From positions 16,044,386-16,108,385 of the forward strand of contig JAJEKV010000003.1 of NCBI GenBank assembly GCA_021234155.1: a stretch of 64,000 nucleotides of DNA, given 5' to 3'. A program made the position numbers and the translations under genes. Below are positions 21,540 through 33,659 of the stretch, in pieces (the stretch's first letter is position 1; every line of letters starts with the position of its first letter). The DNA comes from Isoetes taiwanensis (Eukaryota > Streptophyta > Lycopodiopsida > Isoetales > Isoetaceae). The notes under the pieces were generated by a model that did no database searches, was not told where the DNA came from, and worked only from the letters and a program-made list of their open reading frames with translations.

Positions 21540-24378
21540 GTTTATTGTGGTTGAGCAAGGGATCTGCAGGACTCTGGTATCCTGCATTTGGTATGAGGTT
21601 TCCGTCCTTGTATATGGATATTGGGTGCCGGCTTTTCTTTCTATTATGCATTCTGGGATAATTCCATGTTGTGGTTCATTATGGTTGTTTTTTGTCAACA
21701 ATCTTCTAGCCTTGTAGCCACACTCTTTAGGTTACAACTTTGTGGCCTTATAAAGGGAATGATAGCGTGCAATTGTTTGGATCAAAAGAGCTACCAATGT
21801 ACTAAATATCCTATTTAGTATGTTTTTTGCTATTTTATTTTTATCTTGCATGATATGGACTTCATGCATGGTTTTGGTAACAAGTGTTTGACATAGTTTA
21901 GCCTTCTTGTTATGTAATTAAAATGATTTGAAGGGCCTTGGCGATTTGTCCTCATCCTTGTTCTTATTAACTTGATTGCTTGCCTTAGCGATTCGCGGGC
22001 TATTTTCAACTATCGAGTTAGGGATATAACAATTTATGCAATGTCCTCTAATTTACATCTTGTAGGGCCGTTGATCTAATTGGAACCTAAATTTGAGCGA
22101 TCCCATTTATTGATGAGCTCCATCGGCGCATTGTCACGTCCCTTAAGATAAGATTTTATTTTATTTTATTTTATTTTTTTCTAAGTGCTTCACCTTATGA
22201 CTTAAATGTAGTGTTGTTGTTGGTTTTTTTGCCACGTTTGCTGCCCTCTTCACCATGGTTCAACTCCTTTTTATTGAATGCAAAGTTGTTTCTCTTCTCC
22301 ATCATTGTCACACTCTCTTCATTGCATCTTCATACATCAAAGCCACTTTGAACCTCTTCATACATTAGACCCACTTTTGAACCTATTTTTAGAATCATCA
22401 CTCTTGTTGCCTTTTGGGTTAATTCTTTAGGACTAGTTACCCCTTATATTTTTAGCCGTCTTTGCACTCTCATTCATTTGTCTTCATAGTTGTTTTACTT
22501 TGAGCCTATTTCAAGTGCATTCTCTGATTTGCTTTATCCGTGTTTCCTCGTTTTCAAGTCGCGCATTTGCTCCATGTTCCTCATTTTAGGTCTTTTTTGG
22601 TCCATTTTAGTCTTTTTATTGTCATTTACAAAGTCTTATTGGTCGTGCTTTTTGGTGCCATTTATTTTGTGTTATTGTTCAGGGTTCTTTCATATTTATC
22701 AAAGCAATTGATTCGTTAATTTGCATGGTTAGGTGCTCTAACACTTGCATCCAATTTTGACATTTTTTTGGTTTGTTATTGATTGGCATATTAGATTGCT
22801 AGTGATTATATGTTTAGGGGCAGGATTATTCCATAATAGTTGGTTTTTGTTCTCCCTCCATATTTTCCTTTCTTTTGATGATGTAATTTTGTATATCTTG
22901 GGATTGACATGTGCCTATACTAATTGGGAAGGTCCGGGTGGGCATCTATTTCCTCATCCTCCTCCTTTTTTTACATAATGGGTTTGTTTCCTTGGTTGTG
23001 ACGGTCGAGGTGCTGTGATCGGGCATTTTGCACTCATTATTTTTGTTACATGTTCATGGTGGGGAATCTTGGTCTAACAATACGGTTCTCACCATGTGCA
23101 TTTTATTTTACCATTTCATCATTTCCCATTTTTAGTTTTTCTCCGGTTAGCAGATTTGTCTTCTTGCGGTGTTATTCTCGGGTTGTTTCTTCTTTGACAT
23201 GCGTTATTGGCAATTACGGATGCTTGGGTCCATCTGAACCATAGGACATAGTTTTTGTTGGGATACGGTGTTTGCATCTTTTTTGTTCTTTATGTTTTGT
23301 TAATTCATTTTGTCCTTAGGATTGTTCCTTAGCCTCCATTCTAGTGTTCCTATTAAGCTTCCCTTCTTTCATGCGGTTATTGTGTTAGTTTGTTGTGCTT
23401 CATCATTCCATACCATATCATCTCCTTCAGGGTTTTATCCCCTCTATATTAGTCGATTCGGACGGGTTCAATGTTTTGTTTATTGCATTCGTCTTCTCAC
23501 CTTCTTCTCAGGTTGGTTTTCCCTCCAGGTTAAATAGCTAGCTATGTTTGTCCATTCTCCTTTTAGTCCATTAGTCTCCTTGGGTCTATTTGTTTCTTTC
23601 ATACTTTCTAGTTGTGCTAGATTGCCTATTAAGCCCTCAATTTTATTTTTTGCTTAGTTCCATGCTATAGCTATTTATTCATTCATTTTGCTTTCCGATT
23701 GGTTATGTTTTTGCTTTATTTCTCCTTGGTCTTAATTATTCCATTGTGGTCAATTGTCATACTCGTTCCTTTTGGTGGGTTGGTTTCTTGCGTTTTGGTT
23801 TGCATTCCTGGTTTATTTCATGGTTTAGCATTTCTCTCCGACCCTTCTCTGTTGTATTCTGTATTCTTCTTTCTTGGTCTATTGGTTGGCTTCGGTTCGA
23901 TGGTATTTCAGTTCCCTAGTTATTTGTGGGCATTCTAATATCTTAGCCTTTTTTGTATGTAGTTGTCTTGCTTTCTCCCCTTCTTTTTTGGTTCTTACTT
24001 TGAATACGAATTGTTCTATGAACTTTTTCATGCTTTTAATAGTTTGTAGATTAGTTTTTTCAATCTAGTTATTTTAGTGTTTTGGTTTCATGTGCATTAT
24101 TGTTCCATTTTTTCTTTTTGATATTTGTTTGCTTTCTTTTTTTTCCTCGATGGTGTTTTTCTTTTTCTCATGCCTTTTGAACTTTTGATGCTTTTTGACC
24201 TTATTTTCGGTTTGTTTTCTTTGTCTTTTGGTGTTTTGTTGTTCATCTTCTTTTGCGTTCTTTTGGTCCCTTTGTTTTACTTTCTCCATTCTGGTTCTTT
24301 CTTCCTTTTCTCGATATTTTATGGTTTGGTCTTTTAATTTTCTTCTTTTCTTATTATTCCTACATTAATTAGTTTCTT

Positions 24379-24412
<34 letters not shown>

Positions 24413-25700
24413 TTCCATGTTTTTTTTTGCTTTTTTATCCATTCCATTCATTGTTTGTTTCATGTTTTCTTGTTTTCTTTTCTTTTTTTGTTGCTTTCAT
24501 CCTTTTCCTTTTGATGTTTTTTTTCCCACCTTTGGTTTACATTCTTTTTATCCTTGATGTCCTCCATTCTTTCTTTTCTTTATAGTTTGTTGTTCATCTT
24601 TTTTGCTCATTCTGTTTGTCTTATGATATCTTGTTCCTCCATTCTTTTCTTTTTCTCGATATAGTTTTAGTCTTTTATCCATTTGTCTTTAGGCCTTCTT
24701 TTATTATTGGTCCATTTTAAATATTTATTAGTTGTTCCATCTTTTCTTTTCCACTATTTATTTCAATCATTCCTCCATTCTTTTCTTCCCTCATCCTGAA
24801 TTTAAATCTTACTCATTTTTGTCTTCCAGATAGTTGTCGTTGTAACCTAACTTTTATGTTATTGGTCCATTTGCTTTCACCGTTATTTCATTGGTTGTTT
24901 CCATCTTTTTCTTTTTGCATTTGGGTTTGCTTTCTTTTTATCCCTATTGGTTAGCAGATGTTTTCTCCCTTTAGCACTTTTGTCTTTGTCATTTCATTAT
25001 TTATTTCATTAGTTTCATGTGCATTATTGTTCCATCTTTTCTTTTACCATTCGGTTTGCTTTCTTTTTATCCTATTGGTGCTTTGATCTTTTTCTCCACC
25101 TTTAGCACTTTTGTACTTTTTATCCATTGATGTGTCTTGTTTGTTTTCTTAGGTGTTCTTTGGTAATCTTCTTTTATTCCATTTTAGTTTGATGCGTCTC
25201 CTTTATCTCTCGTTCTTTCAATCTTCATGGTGCCCTATTCCATTATCTCACTTTACTTTCGTTTGTTACATTAACACTCAATTTTTTTTTGTATTCTTGC
25301 TTACAATCCATACATTTCAAATATTCGCCGGTTCTTGTACGTTTTCCCATTTTGCACCATGGGTTAAAGTAATTTCTTGTTTGTAGAGTCTTAGTTATTC
25401 TTTGTTCATGCTCTTATTTTGATTTGCCATCTATTTAGTTATCTTACGATGTTTGTCGGTGGCCCATTTTTGCCTTGAGGATTTGCCCTAGTCGTTCTAG
25501 TTGCCTCATTCTATCTAGCACTACCTCCCTCTTACTTCCTTTCCATACTCCATCGGGGTCTTTTTGTCCGTTTGCTTGCTTGTGTCATTATGGATCTTTT
25601 TATGCCATTGATCCCATAGTCCACATCGTTTGTTTGCTCTTTGGGTTCATTGCTCTCTTCTAGTCTTGTCCTTTGTTTTCAAGTTGTTGATTTAAGGTAG
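21540..25700. other. 4-kb extremely T-rich, strand-asymmetric tract
   Basis: The plus strand is T-dominated with recurring phrases: GTTTCATGTGCATTATTGTTCCAT at 24085 and 25016, GGTTTGCTTTCTTTTTATCC at 24925 and 25050, and many TTTGTTTTC or TCCATTC blocks. Poly(T) occupies 24379-24411. Frequent open frames are composition artefacts (F, L, S). The recurring blocks indicate a very degenerate tandem expansion. It lies between the two hairpin-headed repeats and is probably the interior of that element. Confidence 0.5.
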
Positions 25701-25757
25701 CTTCCTCTTCTATCGGCCAATATATGTTTTTGTCCGCGACCTTGCCATAGAATGCCA

Positions 25758-25920
25758 CCCGGTTCTATTAGAAACATGCGAAAATAGAACCTTCATTCTT
25801 CAAGGGGGCGATCTGTTGGGATAGCATCCCCTATATATACTCTTCATTTTCAGTTCTTCTCTCATGTGGCGTTCTCTTGAGCTACTTTCTTTTTACTCTA
25901 TTCTATTCCTCCTAGCTTTC
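25758..25920 (+). repeat. Hairpin-headed, TATA-containing direct repeat (right copy)
   Basis: GGTTCTATT (25761-25769) and AATAGAACC (25783-25791) form the opening hairpin. The same block as at 20590-20752 follows (GGGATAGCATCCCCTATATA and on). The two copies share the block closely, then diverge after CCTCCTAGCTT. A 40-bp sequence just before it (25714-25752) recurs at 26721-26760. Confidence 0.5.
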
Positions 25921-26004
25921 CCTCATCCCTCCCACCCTGATTTGGGGGATTGGGACTTCTTTTTCTTATTATCATTTCTTCCTTTTGTGGGATTCCGTAA
26001 TAGT

Positions 26005-26190
26005 CTCATTTTCCTTGGCGCTGTAGCTATGAGATATGATATATTATTCTTTTTCTCTCAGCGTTAACCTTTGTAGCCTCAAGGGCATACTTATTATTTT
26101 GTTCTTTCTTGGCGTGTACTGTAGCCTCAAGGTTTTCTTCTTTTCATTTTCTCTCATTGGCAATGTAGCCCTAAAGGGCTTAAGCGGATG
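26005..26190. repeat. Degenerate GTAGCCTCAAGG repeat
   Basis: Four spaced, imperfect units of the form GGCG..TGTAGCCTCAAGG occur at about 26020, 26070, 26112 and 26158. Period is about 45-50 bp. Confidence 0.4.
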
Positions 26191-26867
26191 TTTTTTGCGA
26201 TGGTCATTCGTGGGCCGAGTTCTGGTTGGTCGGTTGTTGTTTCTTCTCGGCATGGCTTGGAACCTCCGGTGCTATTATATTCTTTTCGTGAAGTTTGGAA
26301 CATGCCCGATTTAAAGCTCCTAACTTTCTAGCGGGTCATTCTCGTTTTGGACTTTCTAGTGCGGGTCCTTTTGCGAGTTCTCTTTCGGTTGTCGAGCCAT
26401 CATGTTTACAGCGGTTCACTTCTTGGCGGCATTATCTTTGGTGGCATTCAATGGGGCATTGCGACCATTTTCGATAGGGGTTTCCTCAAAAGCGAAAATG
26501 TATGAGGGTTTCTCATCTCGATGAGGGCGGTAGTCGGTTTTATCACATTTGCATATACCTATAAGCGGAACAATCGTCTTTATCTAGCACTCTTGTTTAT
26601 CATGCTCTCGATAAATTGTCTAGTTTTGGAGCATGTTCATTTTTCAAGTATTTCATATTTTCTATCCCTAGTAGAGGTATGTACTCAAAGATTTTAAAGC
26701 TCAGTAGAACACCACTTCCACGGCCAATATATGTTTTGTCTGACGACCTTGCCATAGAATTTATATATATGGAGTTTGAACTTGTAATAGTCTTTGAATG
26801 GATGTTTCTTCATTTCTCCATGTTAGGTGGAAAGATTTTCCCATTTTCTTTCTGCTTTAGTTAGGGC

Positions 26868-27333
26868 CGAAGACCAAAAATTTTAATACCAATCAACACA
26901 CAACTACCATTAACATTATTAACATAAACCATTGTATTTAACACATTTAAATTAAAAACCCCCTTAAACCGCCTTTGGTTTGGGTGCATATTCACCAGGG
27001 TTCATTCGTGGGGGCGAGAGCCCCCAAAAATATATCTATAATACATGTACAAAATTAACACCATTAAGTACATTCTCTCAAATCTTATAGTATTTTGGAA
27101 ACCTTAATATCTAGGTATACAAAATTTGTACATGCATACCCACAAGCGAGGATAAGCTATGCGGGTCAGATCTTGGAATAAGGGCAAATATGCCCATCCA
27201 GCGGCTCGTTGCGGGGTAACCCCGTGTGAATATGCACCCAATGAAGGGGTTTAAAGGGGATTTTAATTTAAATGTGTTAAATGCAATGGTTTATGTTAAT
27301 AATGTTAATAATCGTTTGTGTTGATGACTATTT
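26868..27333. mobile_element. Family-X core, MITE-like inverted repeat, copy 1
   Basis: The terminal inverted repeats are about 120 bp. The left arm runs ATCAACACACAACTACC to TAAACCGCCTTTGG. The right arm is its complement, from TTAAAGGGGATTTTAATTT to GTTTGTGTTGAT. The centre contains GTGCATATTCACC and its complement GTGAATATGCACCC. No coding capacity. Related copies are at 28785, 35964 and 51243/61870. Confidence 0.7.
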
Positions 27334-27831
27334 ATTAAATGGGGGATGAGGTTGAGGTATGGGTGCGGAACATGGGAGCACAAAGTCAAAGAGGAAGGTT
27401 AAGAACCCATGAATATAAGCTCTAAGACAAAGTTATGATGAAAATGATGAACCGCGACTAAGTGAGACTCATGTCATATGAAATGCCCGTCAGTTTGACC
27501 AAATATAGGCAAAATTAAACAAATGTATAAACAACGGTAATGAGGAGGGATGAGTTGAAGTTAGAGGTTACAAGCAGTTAGCACAAAAGTCAAGAGGAAG
27601 GTCAAAGAAATGAGGTTGACATCAAATAGAAGTCCTTAGCAAAGAGGTCGAGAAGGTGAAATGGTCTAGAACAAGAATAGGAGGCAAAGGTGAATATTAA
27701 GATAGCTAAGGGCTGCTTGGGCTAGCATCGTAGACATGATTGGTGATGAAACAAATTGAAAGCGTCAAAAGCAGTTAAGCTTGGACAAGAAAGCTGAACA
27801 ACATGGCGCGAAGCGTAAAATAGTGCATCAA
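27334..27831. other. Short intergenic spacer
   Basis: AG-rich sequence with no frame or recognised repeat. Confidence 0.3.
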
Positions 27832-28784
27832 TATGCAGCATAATAATACGGGGGTTTTCTTTGTGTTTTTGTCGCTTTTCACTAAGGTTTTCCTATGATT
27901 TATTGATGTATTCAAATGGATGTACTAATACGTACATCTAGAAGTGCACCATTTACGAGCCATTGATTTTATCCTCTTTTTCCAATGGTCAACAACCAAT
28001 GGCTCACAACAAAGCCCCTTTTTCATCGTGTGGTGCATAATGGTCAATAACCAATGGCTCACAACAAAAGCCCTTTTTGTCGCGTGTGGTGCATAATGGT
28101 CAACAACCAATGGCTCACAACAAAAGCCCTCTTTTTTGTTATTGTGGTGCATAATGGGCACATAGCCGGGCTTGAAGGGCGCATGTAGTGCGGTTTCCGC
28201 CGGCAACACATTTCTTATCATAACTTTTGATCCGGGAGCTCTGTTTGAGATGATTTTTATTGCATTGGAAAGCTCTCTCGAGATCTTTTTGATAGTGTAT
28301 GATATGGATATGTTTGGTTAAGTTATCTATGATAAAACAGCAATTTTCCGGCCGGGTTTGGTAGGCTTTCACATCCTACCGGTGATTATCTGAGGATAGC
28401 TATTGGATATTGTTTTATGGCTCATTCGAATGAAGCTTGCAAAAATTACCATGCATTTTTAGATTTTGAGGCTTCTAGATCCTTGTGCCAACAAGAAGAA
28501 AAAGTTTCCACTTTGGTTTCTCACCACAAGAATCCATGGAGGCCAAAGGCTGCTGTTAAATTCCAGTTGAAAAATGTTTGTGTATGGGTGTTGCAAACTT
28601 TATGACTTTCAAAATAATGGGATCAATCTGCTCTATCTTTATGGTAACTTTTACTTATGTTCTATTTGTTTTATTGTGATAAAATTCAAAAGCTCACAAT
28701 TGATGAAAGCCTCAAATGAATTCTAGTTTTTTTGGTTTGAATTCTAAAATTTTTGTCACACCAGGGAGGGAGGGTGTGGCGTCT
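27832..28784 (+). mobile_element. Family-X long outer arm, copy 1
   Basis: Starts TATGCAGCATAATAATACGGGGG and runs 950 bp. Its complement is present at 62090-63021. It contains three head-to-tail units of about 60 bp (27985-28150), each with GGTCAACAACCAATGGCTCAC, ACAAAAGCCC and GGTGCATAATGG. A unique stretch follows, then TTTTTGTCACACCAGG at the junction with the inner core. It is non-coding and the class is undetermined: the ends do not match Helitron (TC..CTRR), CACTA or hAT patterns. Confidence 0.65.
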
Positions 28785-29445
28785 CTAAGAGCCGAGAAGG
28801 GAACCAAAAATTTTGCAACACAAACCATTAACATCCAACATATAAAAATTAAATCCCCCAACACATAACAAGCAACACATAACAACCATTGACATTAACA
28901 ACCAACACATAACTACCATTGACATTAATTAACACAACCATTGGGTCCAACACATTTAAATTAAAATCATTTAAATTAAAATCCCCTTAAACCCCCTTTG
29001 GTTTGGGTGCATATTCACCACGAGGGGGTGGCGTGGGGCGAGAGCCCTCATAATTGTATTTTGCGTCACTGAAATCAACACCATATAGTATTACGCTTGA
29101 AATCTTATAGTATTTTTGCAAATCTTGTTATCACGATTATAGCAAATTTTTGTACTTGCATACCCCACAAGCGAGGAACTTTCGTGCGGTGTAGATTAAG
29201 GAATAAGGGGTGAATATGCCTATTCAGCGACTCTCGTTGCCGAGTCACCCCGTGTGAATATGCACCCAAACCAAAGGGGTTTAAAGGGGGATTTTAATTT
29301 AAATGTGTTGGACCCAATGGTTGTGTTAATTAATGTCAATGGTAGTTATGTTGTTGGTTGTTAATCAATGTGGATTTGTTATGTGTTGGTTGTTATGTGT
29401 TGGGGATTTAATTTTTATATGTTGGATGTTAATGGTTTGTGTTGG
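28785..29445. mobile_element. Family-X core, copy 2, with about 200-bp inverted arms
   Basis: The left arm from TTTTGCAACACAAACCATT and the right arm ending AATGGTTTGTGTTGG are complementary for about 200 bp, including repeated CAACACATAACAACCATTG blocks. The centre carries the same sequence as copy 1 (ATTCACCACGAGG, GTGTAGATTAAGGAATAAGG). It joins directly to the outer arm at 27832-28784, but no inverted outer arm follows on the right, so this copy is asymmetric. Confidence 0.7.
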
Positions 29446-30058
29446 GGGATGCGATGAATAGAAGAACACATATAACTAGTTATGGTGCGGCGTTTCTTAA
29501 AATATCGATTTGAAGGGAGGGTGGTTGTTTGGTTGTTGGCTAGGAAATGTTGCAATTATTTTGATGGTTGGAGATCGATCTACAGCCGGTGTGAGATGAT
29601 TAGTGGTGAGATGAATTTAATTTTGCTAGATTGGATAAAATTTTGATATAGGAATCTCCAACTTAATGTGGCGTTGAGCCCTACGAGGATGTAGAAGAAG
29701 CAAATGAAATAGAAGTATAAAGCTGACACCCTTGAATGCAACAATGTTTACACTCTTTAGCGGTCAATGGTTTTTTATAAACATGTACTTATTCTCAATA
29801 TGGCTACAAACTGTTTTCCATGTTGCAAAGGCACATTATGTGGTGTTAAAATGTGATTGTCTAAGATAACAAAGTAGTGAAGAAGTTTGTATGATCGAAT
29901 TATGCAAGGACATGGTCTAGCGGTGGAGGCGAAATGATGAATCATGGCTTTAGTAGTGATTTGGATGGGGATAAATCGTGAAGCGCCTTTTAATGTCTAG
30001 CTACAATGTATTATGTGGGAATGGCATGTAGTTACCGATGGAAGTGTTCATTTAGTTG
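29446..30058. other. No feature recognised
   Basis: AT-rich; no gene or repeat end was supported. Confidence 0.3.
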
Positions 30059-30470
30059 CTTTGTTGCTAGAGACATACCTATAAATCGAGTGTATTATAT
30101 TGAAGTGTGTCTTTCATTGTGTTGTTGCTAGAGACATGGTATGCATCTGAACTATTGTGGAAGAACGTGTTATTGTTTCAAACCTTAAAAGTTATAGTTG
30201 AATTGAACGGATTAGGAGGGAGGGATGCATTTCAACTTTGAATCATTGTGCATGTTTAATATGGTCTTCATGGCATATTATTTACAGAAAAAGTTTGTTT
30301 TAGATTTGCATTGTTGCTAGGGAGAGAGGACTACAAATCTAAACTATTAAGGCGAGAGAGATAAAAGTGCTATGAATGTTTAAAATCTTAAAATGTTAAA
30401 ATTGAATTGAACTTATGGAGGAGGAAAGATGCATTTCGACTTTGAAACATTGCCAATATTTTAATATAAT
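30059..30470. repeat. Degenerate tandem repeat, about 190 bp
   Basis: A block with TTGTTGCTAGAGACATG, GAACTATTGTGG, AAATTGAATTGAAC and GATGCATTTCAACTTTGAA (about 30120-30260) recurs as TTGTTGCTAGGGAGAG, AAACTATTAAGG, AATTGAATTGAAC and GATGCATTTCGACTTTGAAACATTG (30305-30450). Confidence 0.5.
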
Positions 30471-31829
30471 GTATATGCATTCGTAGTTATTATTGTATGA
30501 CATGCAAAAAATGGCTGAAGGAGGCGTCTAGTAATATGGGAATTAAGGACACGATACATGGGCTAATGGTCTATATGATTTCTATTTCATTGTCCTAACT
30601 ATCACTTTTCTATTAGTTTTGGCTTCTGAAATGGGACTACAACTCCTGAGCGTTGCTCATTCATGGTCGACATCTTCCGTCTGCGGCACCTCTAAAACCT
30701 TTCATGTTTTGGTGTCTGATTTACGGTATGTTGCAAGTACAATTTTCATATTTTTGTTGTCTTGGCTCATAAGTGTTGTTGCTATCATGCGATAATAAGG
30801 TTTGCATCTTAATTCGGATAAAATATGATTTGGTGCATTTAATAGTGGTAATACTTGCATGCATTAGGTTGTCTTATGTAACGACCAAATTATCTTACCA
30901 ATGTGGTGTTCCAAAGGGTGATCAAAAGTGCAATGCTGAATATCAAACTCAGACATGTACACCAGAGCAAACCATCCTCGGTGAATAGCCAACCAATGAG
31001 ATGCTTATCTGCGGCAAGTGTCAACCCAAGATAATGTAAATTAGGATCAATATTCGAATAAAGTCTTTGGGGAAAATGCATTGGAAGCATAGAAGACACA
31101 TAGCATACAAAAAGCGAGAATAGCAAAGAACTATGGTAAAATATTAACCTCATAACATCAATCAAAGTTCAATGTCCTCTTGTGTTGTTGAGCGGCCTGA
31201 GACCTATCGGCTGACATATGTTCTTAAGAAAGTTCATTTCAATCATCACCTCAAGCGGCATATTAGAATCGATAATGAAAAGGAATGAAGTACTTTTTTG
31301 ATATCTGACCCCTAAGTTCAAGTGTGTCAATTGCTAGAACTTCTTCAAGCAATAATTTCTGATGATTTCTTGCCAAAAATGGCTTTACAAATAGTTATTT
31401 ACATACCGGGGGGCGGAAGCTTTTAGCCGAAAATAGCATTCTCCATTAAGCTTAAAATACCTAGCAACCAACGAGAACTTTATAAATATAAATTTGGTGA
31501 CCATATCAATGGTGTCTTCAAAGTATATATCTGCCTCGCCATCAATGACAATTTGAAGAGCATAGCCATTCAATTCGATGCATATGAGAAAAAGACCTAC
31601 AACTTGATATAAGATTTTTAGCTCAGTTTTTGTGTAATCTTTCTTTTGTAGAGTTTCTCCAATGCATTACATACCTATTTTTATTGACCTAGAAATCAAT
31701 ATAGAAGAACTACAAAGTACCCGATCAAGTCTAGAGGGCCTTGGGCCAGTGTTCCCTTCAATAATTTGAATCTAATATGCCAGCAATATTTGGTAGCTAG
31801 TCGGTCGCCTTATCTCGAAACAAAAGCAC
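30471..31829. other. Mostly non-coding; a possible minus-strand exon at 31385-31573
   Basis: On the minus strand 31573-31385 reads ALQIVIDGEADIYFEDTIDM and FSLVARYFKLNGECYFRLK. This is unusually protein-like for the region but matches nothing I can name, and it lacks clear splice sites. The rest is AT-rich with no gene. Confidence 0.2.
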
Positions 31830-33199
31830 TGTTGCCCCCAAAAAGGGCAACATGCTATTAATAGTCTATACATTCACACTAGGTCAACTTATCTTAAAAG
31901 ACTAGGTCAAAGTTTGGAAGAATCTTGGTATTCAACATTGATGTGGAGGTCAAAAGGAATTCATTCTTCAAGTTAACAAGTGCTCAAGGTTCAAGACTCA
32001 CATGAGGGTACTTTATTTGAGGTCAAAATGCTTAGTCAAAGAATATGCTCTAGAAGATCTGGGTTATGAAGTTTGGAAGATATTGCTCGAAGTTTGGAAG
32101 TTCAAGTTTGGAAGATTCCCTTATATGGTTCCATCCTTGTCACTTTGCTTTTTTTGCCTAGCCATTTTTCCTTCTTACATCCCTAACCTATTTTGTTATC
32201 ATTATTTGCTAATTTTTTCCATGATATCTCTCTTATATGTCCACTTTTACACCATTACCTTCCAAATTTGCTTCTTCTTTGCCATAAACATTTACCCCAT
32301 ACTTTGCTTAACCATAGACCTTGTTTTATATCCATATCTTATTATTTTCCATTTCCACCATCTACATGGGCCCTTGTTGCCCCTTGGCAAACATTTTTTT
32401 GCCTAGTACCTTATGGTCACACCCTTACTGGTTCCCTATTCTTTCAAATCATTTTCATGGCCCTAGAGCTTAAAATTTGAATACAATTGCTTGATAGCAT
32501 GGCCTAGGCTTGCAAAAGACCTTAAGAAAATATGAGCCTTGAGTATTAAACCATGGAGGAACTTGAAAAAACCCAAAATCTGAGGGAATATTCCGGCATA
32601 TACAAAGGAAATCATTGAGCCGTATCGGCGGGAGTTTTCGAATTATCTGGTTATGAACCCTAAATCGAGGGAATTCTTTGAAATCATGCGAAATTGATTC
32701 TAAAGCCCTCTAACCACCTTTATTTCTGGTTCCATTTGCTCCTAAACTTAATGAACCACAAATCAAGCCCTAAGATGCGGAACCACTAAATTTGAAAATA
32801 TATATGGGAAATTAGATCAGAAAATTTTGAAGGCCAGAAAGCGTACAAATCTTCTTTGTGATCATTCTTTGAGCATGACTAGAAGGATTTTGGAAGACTC
32901 ACGAGTACTCCCGATCAAGTCACAAAGAGATTTGGTTGGAAAATTATCTATTGAAATTTTCTATTGACACGAAGTTGATTTTGAAATCTTGAAGTATTAT
33001 TACCCAACATTATTATGATTGATTTACATTCCTATCAATGAAATTCGATGCCTACTTTAAGAAATTATCTCTGTTATGATTCTTTGCAATTTTTTTCTGT
33101 TCAAAATTCTGAGAAAATTCCCAAGCACTTTTGATTTCTTTTGGCCCATTTGCCATCAATCCTTGAAGCATCACGGGACCTATATGTCTAAAAATCCAA
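31830..33199 (+). repeat. Element A 5' LTR, first part
   Basis: Begins with a palindrome, TGTTGCCC (31830) facing GGGCAACA (ending 31852). It matches 43488-44820 closely. TATATATGG near 32803 lies on the sense strand and may be the TATA box. It is cut off after AAAATCCAA at 33199 by the family-X-type insertion. Confidence 0.88.
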
Positions 33200-33369
33200 T
33201 ATGTAGCATAATAGAGGGGGTTACTTTTGTTTTTATCGGCTTTTTCACATGGTTTTCTATGATTTAGTTGTTGTATTCATTGAGGTGTACTAAATAGTAT
33301 TTCTAGAGTGCACCCTTTATGGGCCGTTAATTTTCGTTGGTTTGAAACAATCAGGGTTGTTGTCTTTTC

Positions 33370-33535
33370 TGCATGTTTGTGCATGAACCTGCGTGTGTAT
33401 GCATGTGCATGTGTGCGTGCATGTGCGCGATGTGTGCATGTGCATGTGCATGTGCAAGATGCGTGTGTGCATGTGCATGTGCATGTATGATACGCTTGTG
33501 CATGTGCATGTGCATGTGCATGTGCATGTGCATGT
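33370..33535. repeat. GTGCAT microsatellite
   Basis: Long interrupted run of GTGCAT/ATGTGC hexamers, purest at 33501-33532. Open frames on both strands here encode only His, Met, Cys, Thr or Val repeats and are artefacts. Confidence 0.9.
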
Positions 33536-33659
33536 AATACTTGCCCTCTTGGATTCTTGTTTGCGGGTGGATGTTTGCGATGGAAGGTTATCACGAGATG
33601 GATTTTTGCTCACATTTACAAAGGTATTTTTTTTTTTAATGTTTCTTCAGTTAATATAA

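Noticed and set aside
22490-25663. Many plus-strand open frames rich in Phe, Leu and Ser
   Set aside because: T-rich composition leaves few stop codons in these frames; no domains, no splice signals, not conserved.
27832-28784. Family X as a Helitron
   Set aside because: The left terminus does not begin with TC and no CTRR end with an adjacent hairpin was seen; the palindromic arms also argue against it.
33277-33659. Overlapping long open frames on both strands rich in His, Cys, Met and Val
   Set aside because: They follow entirely from the GTGCAT microsatellite and have no gene context.
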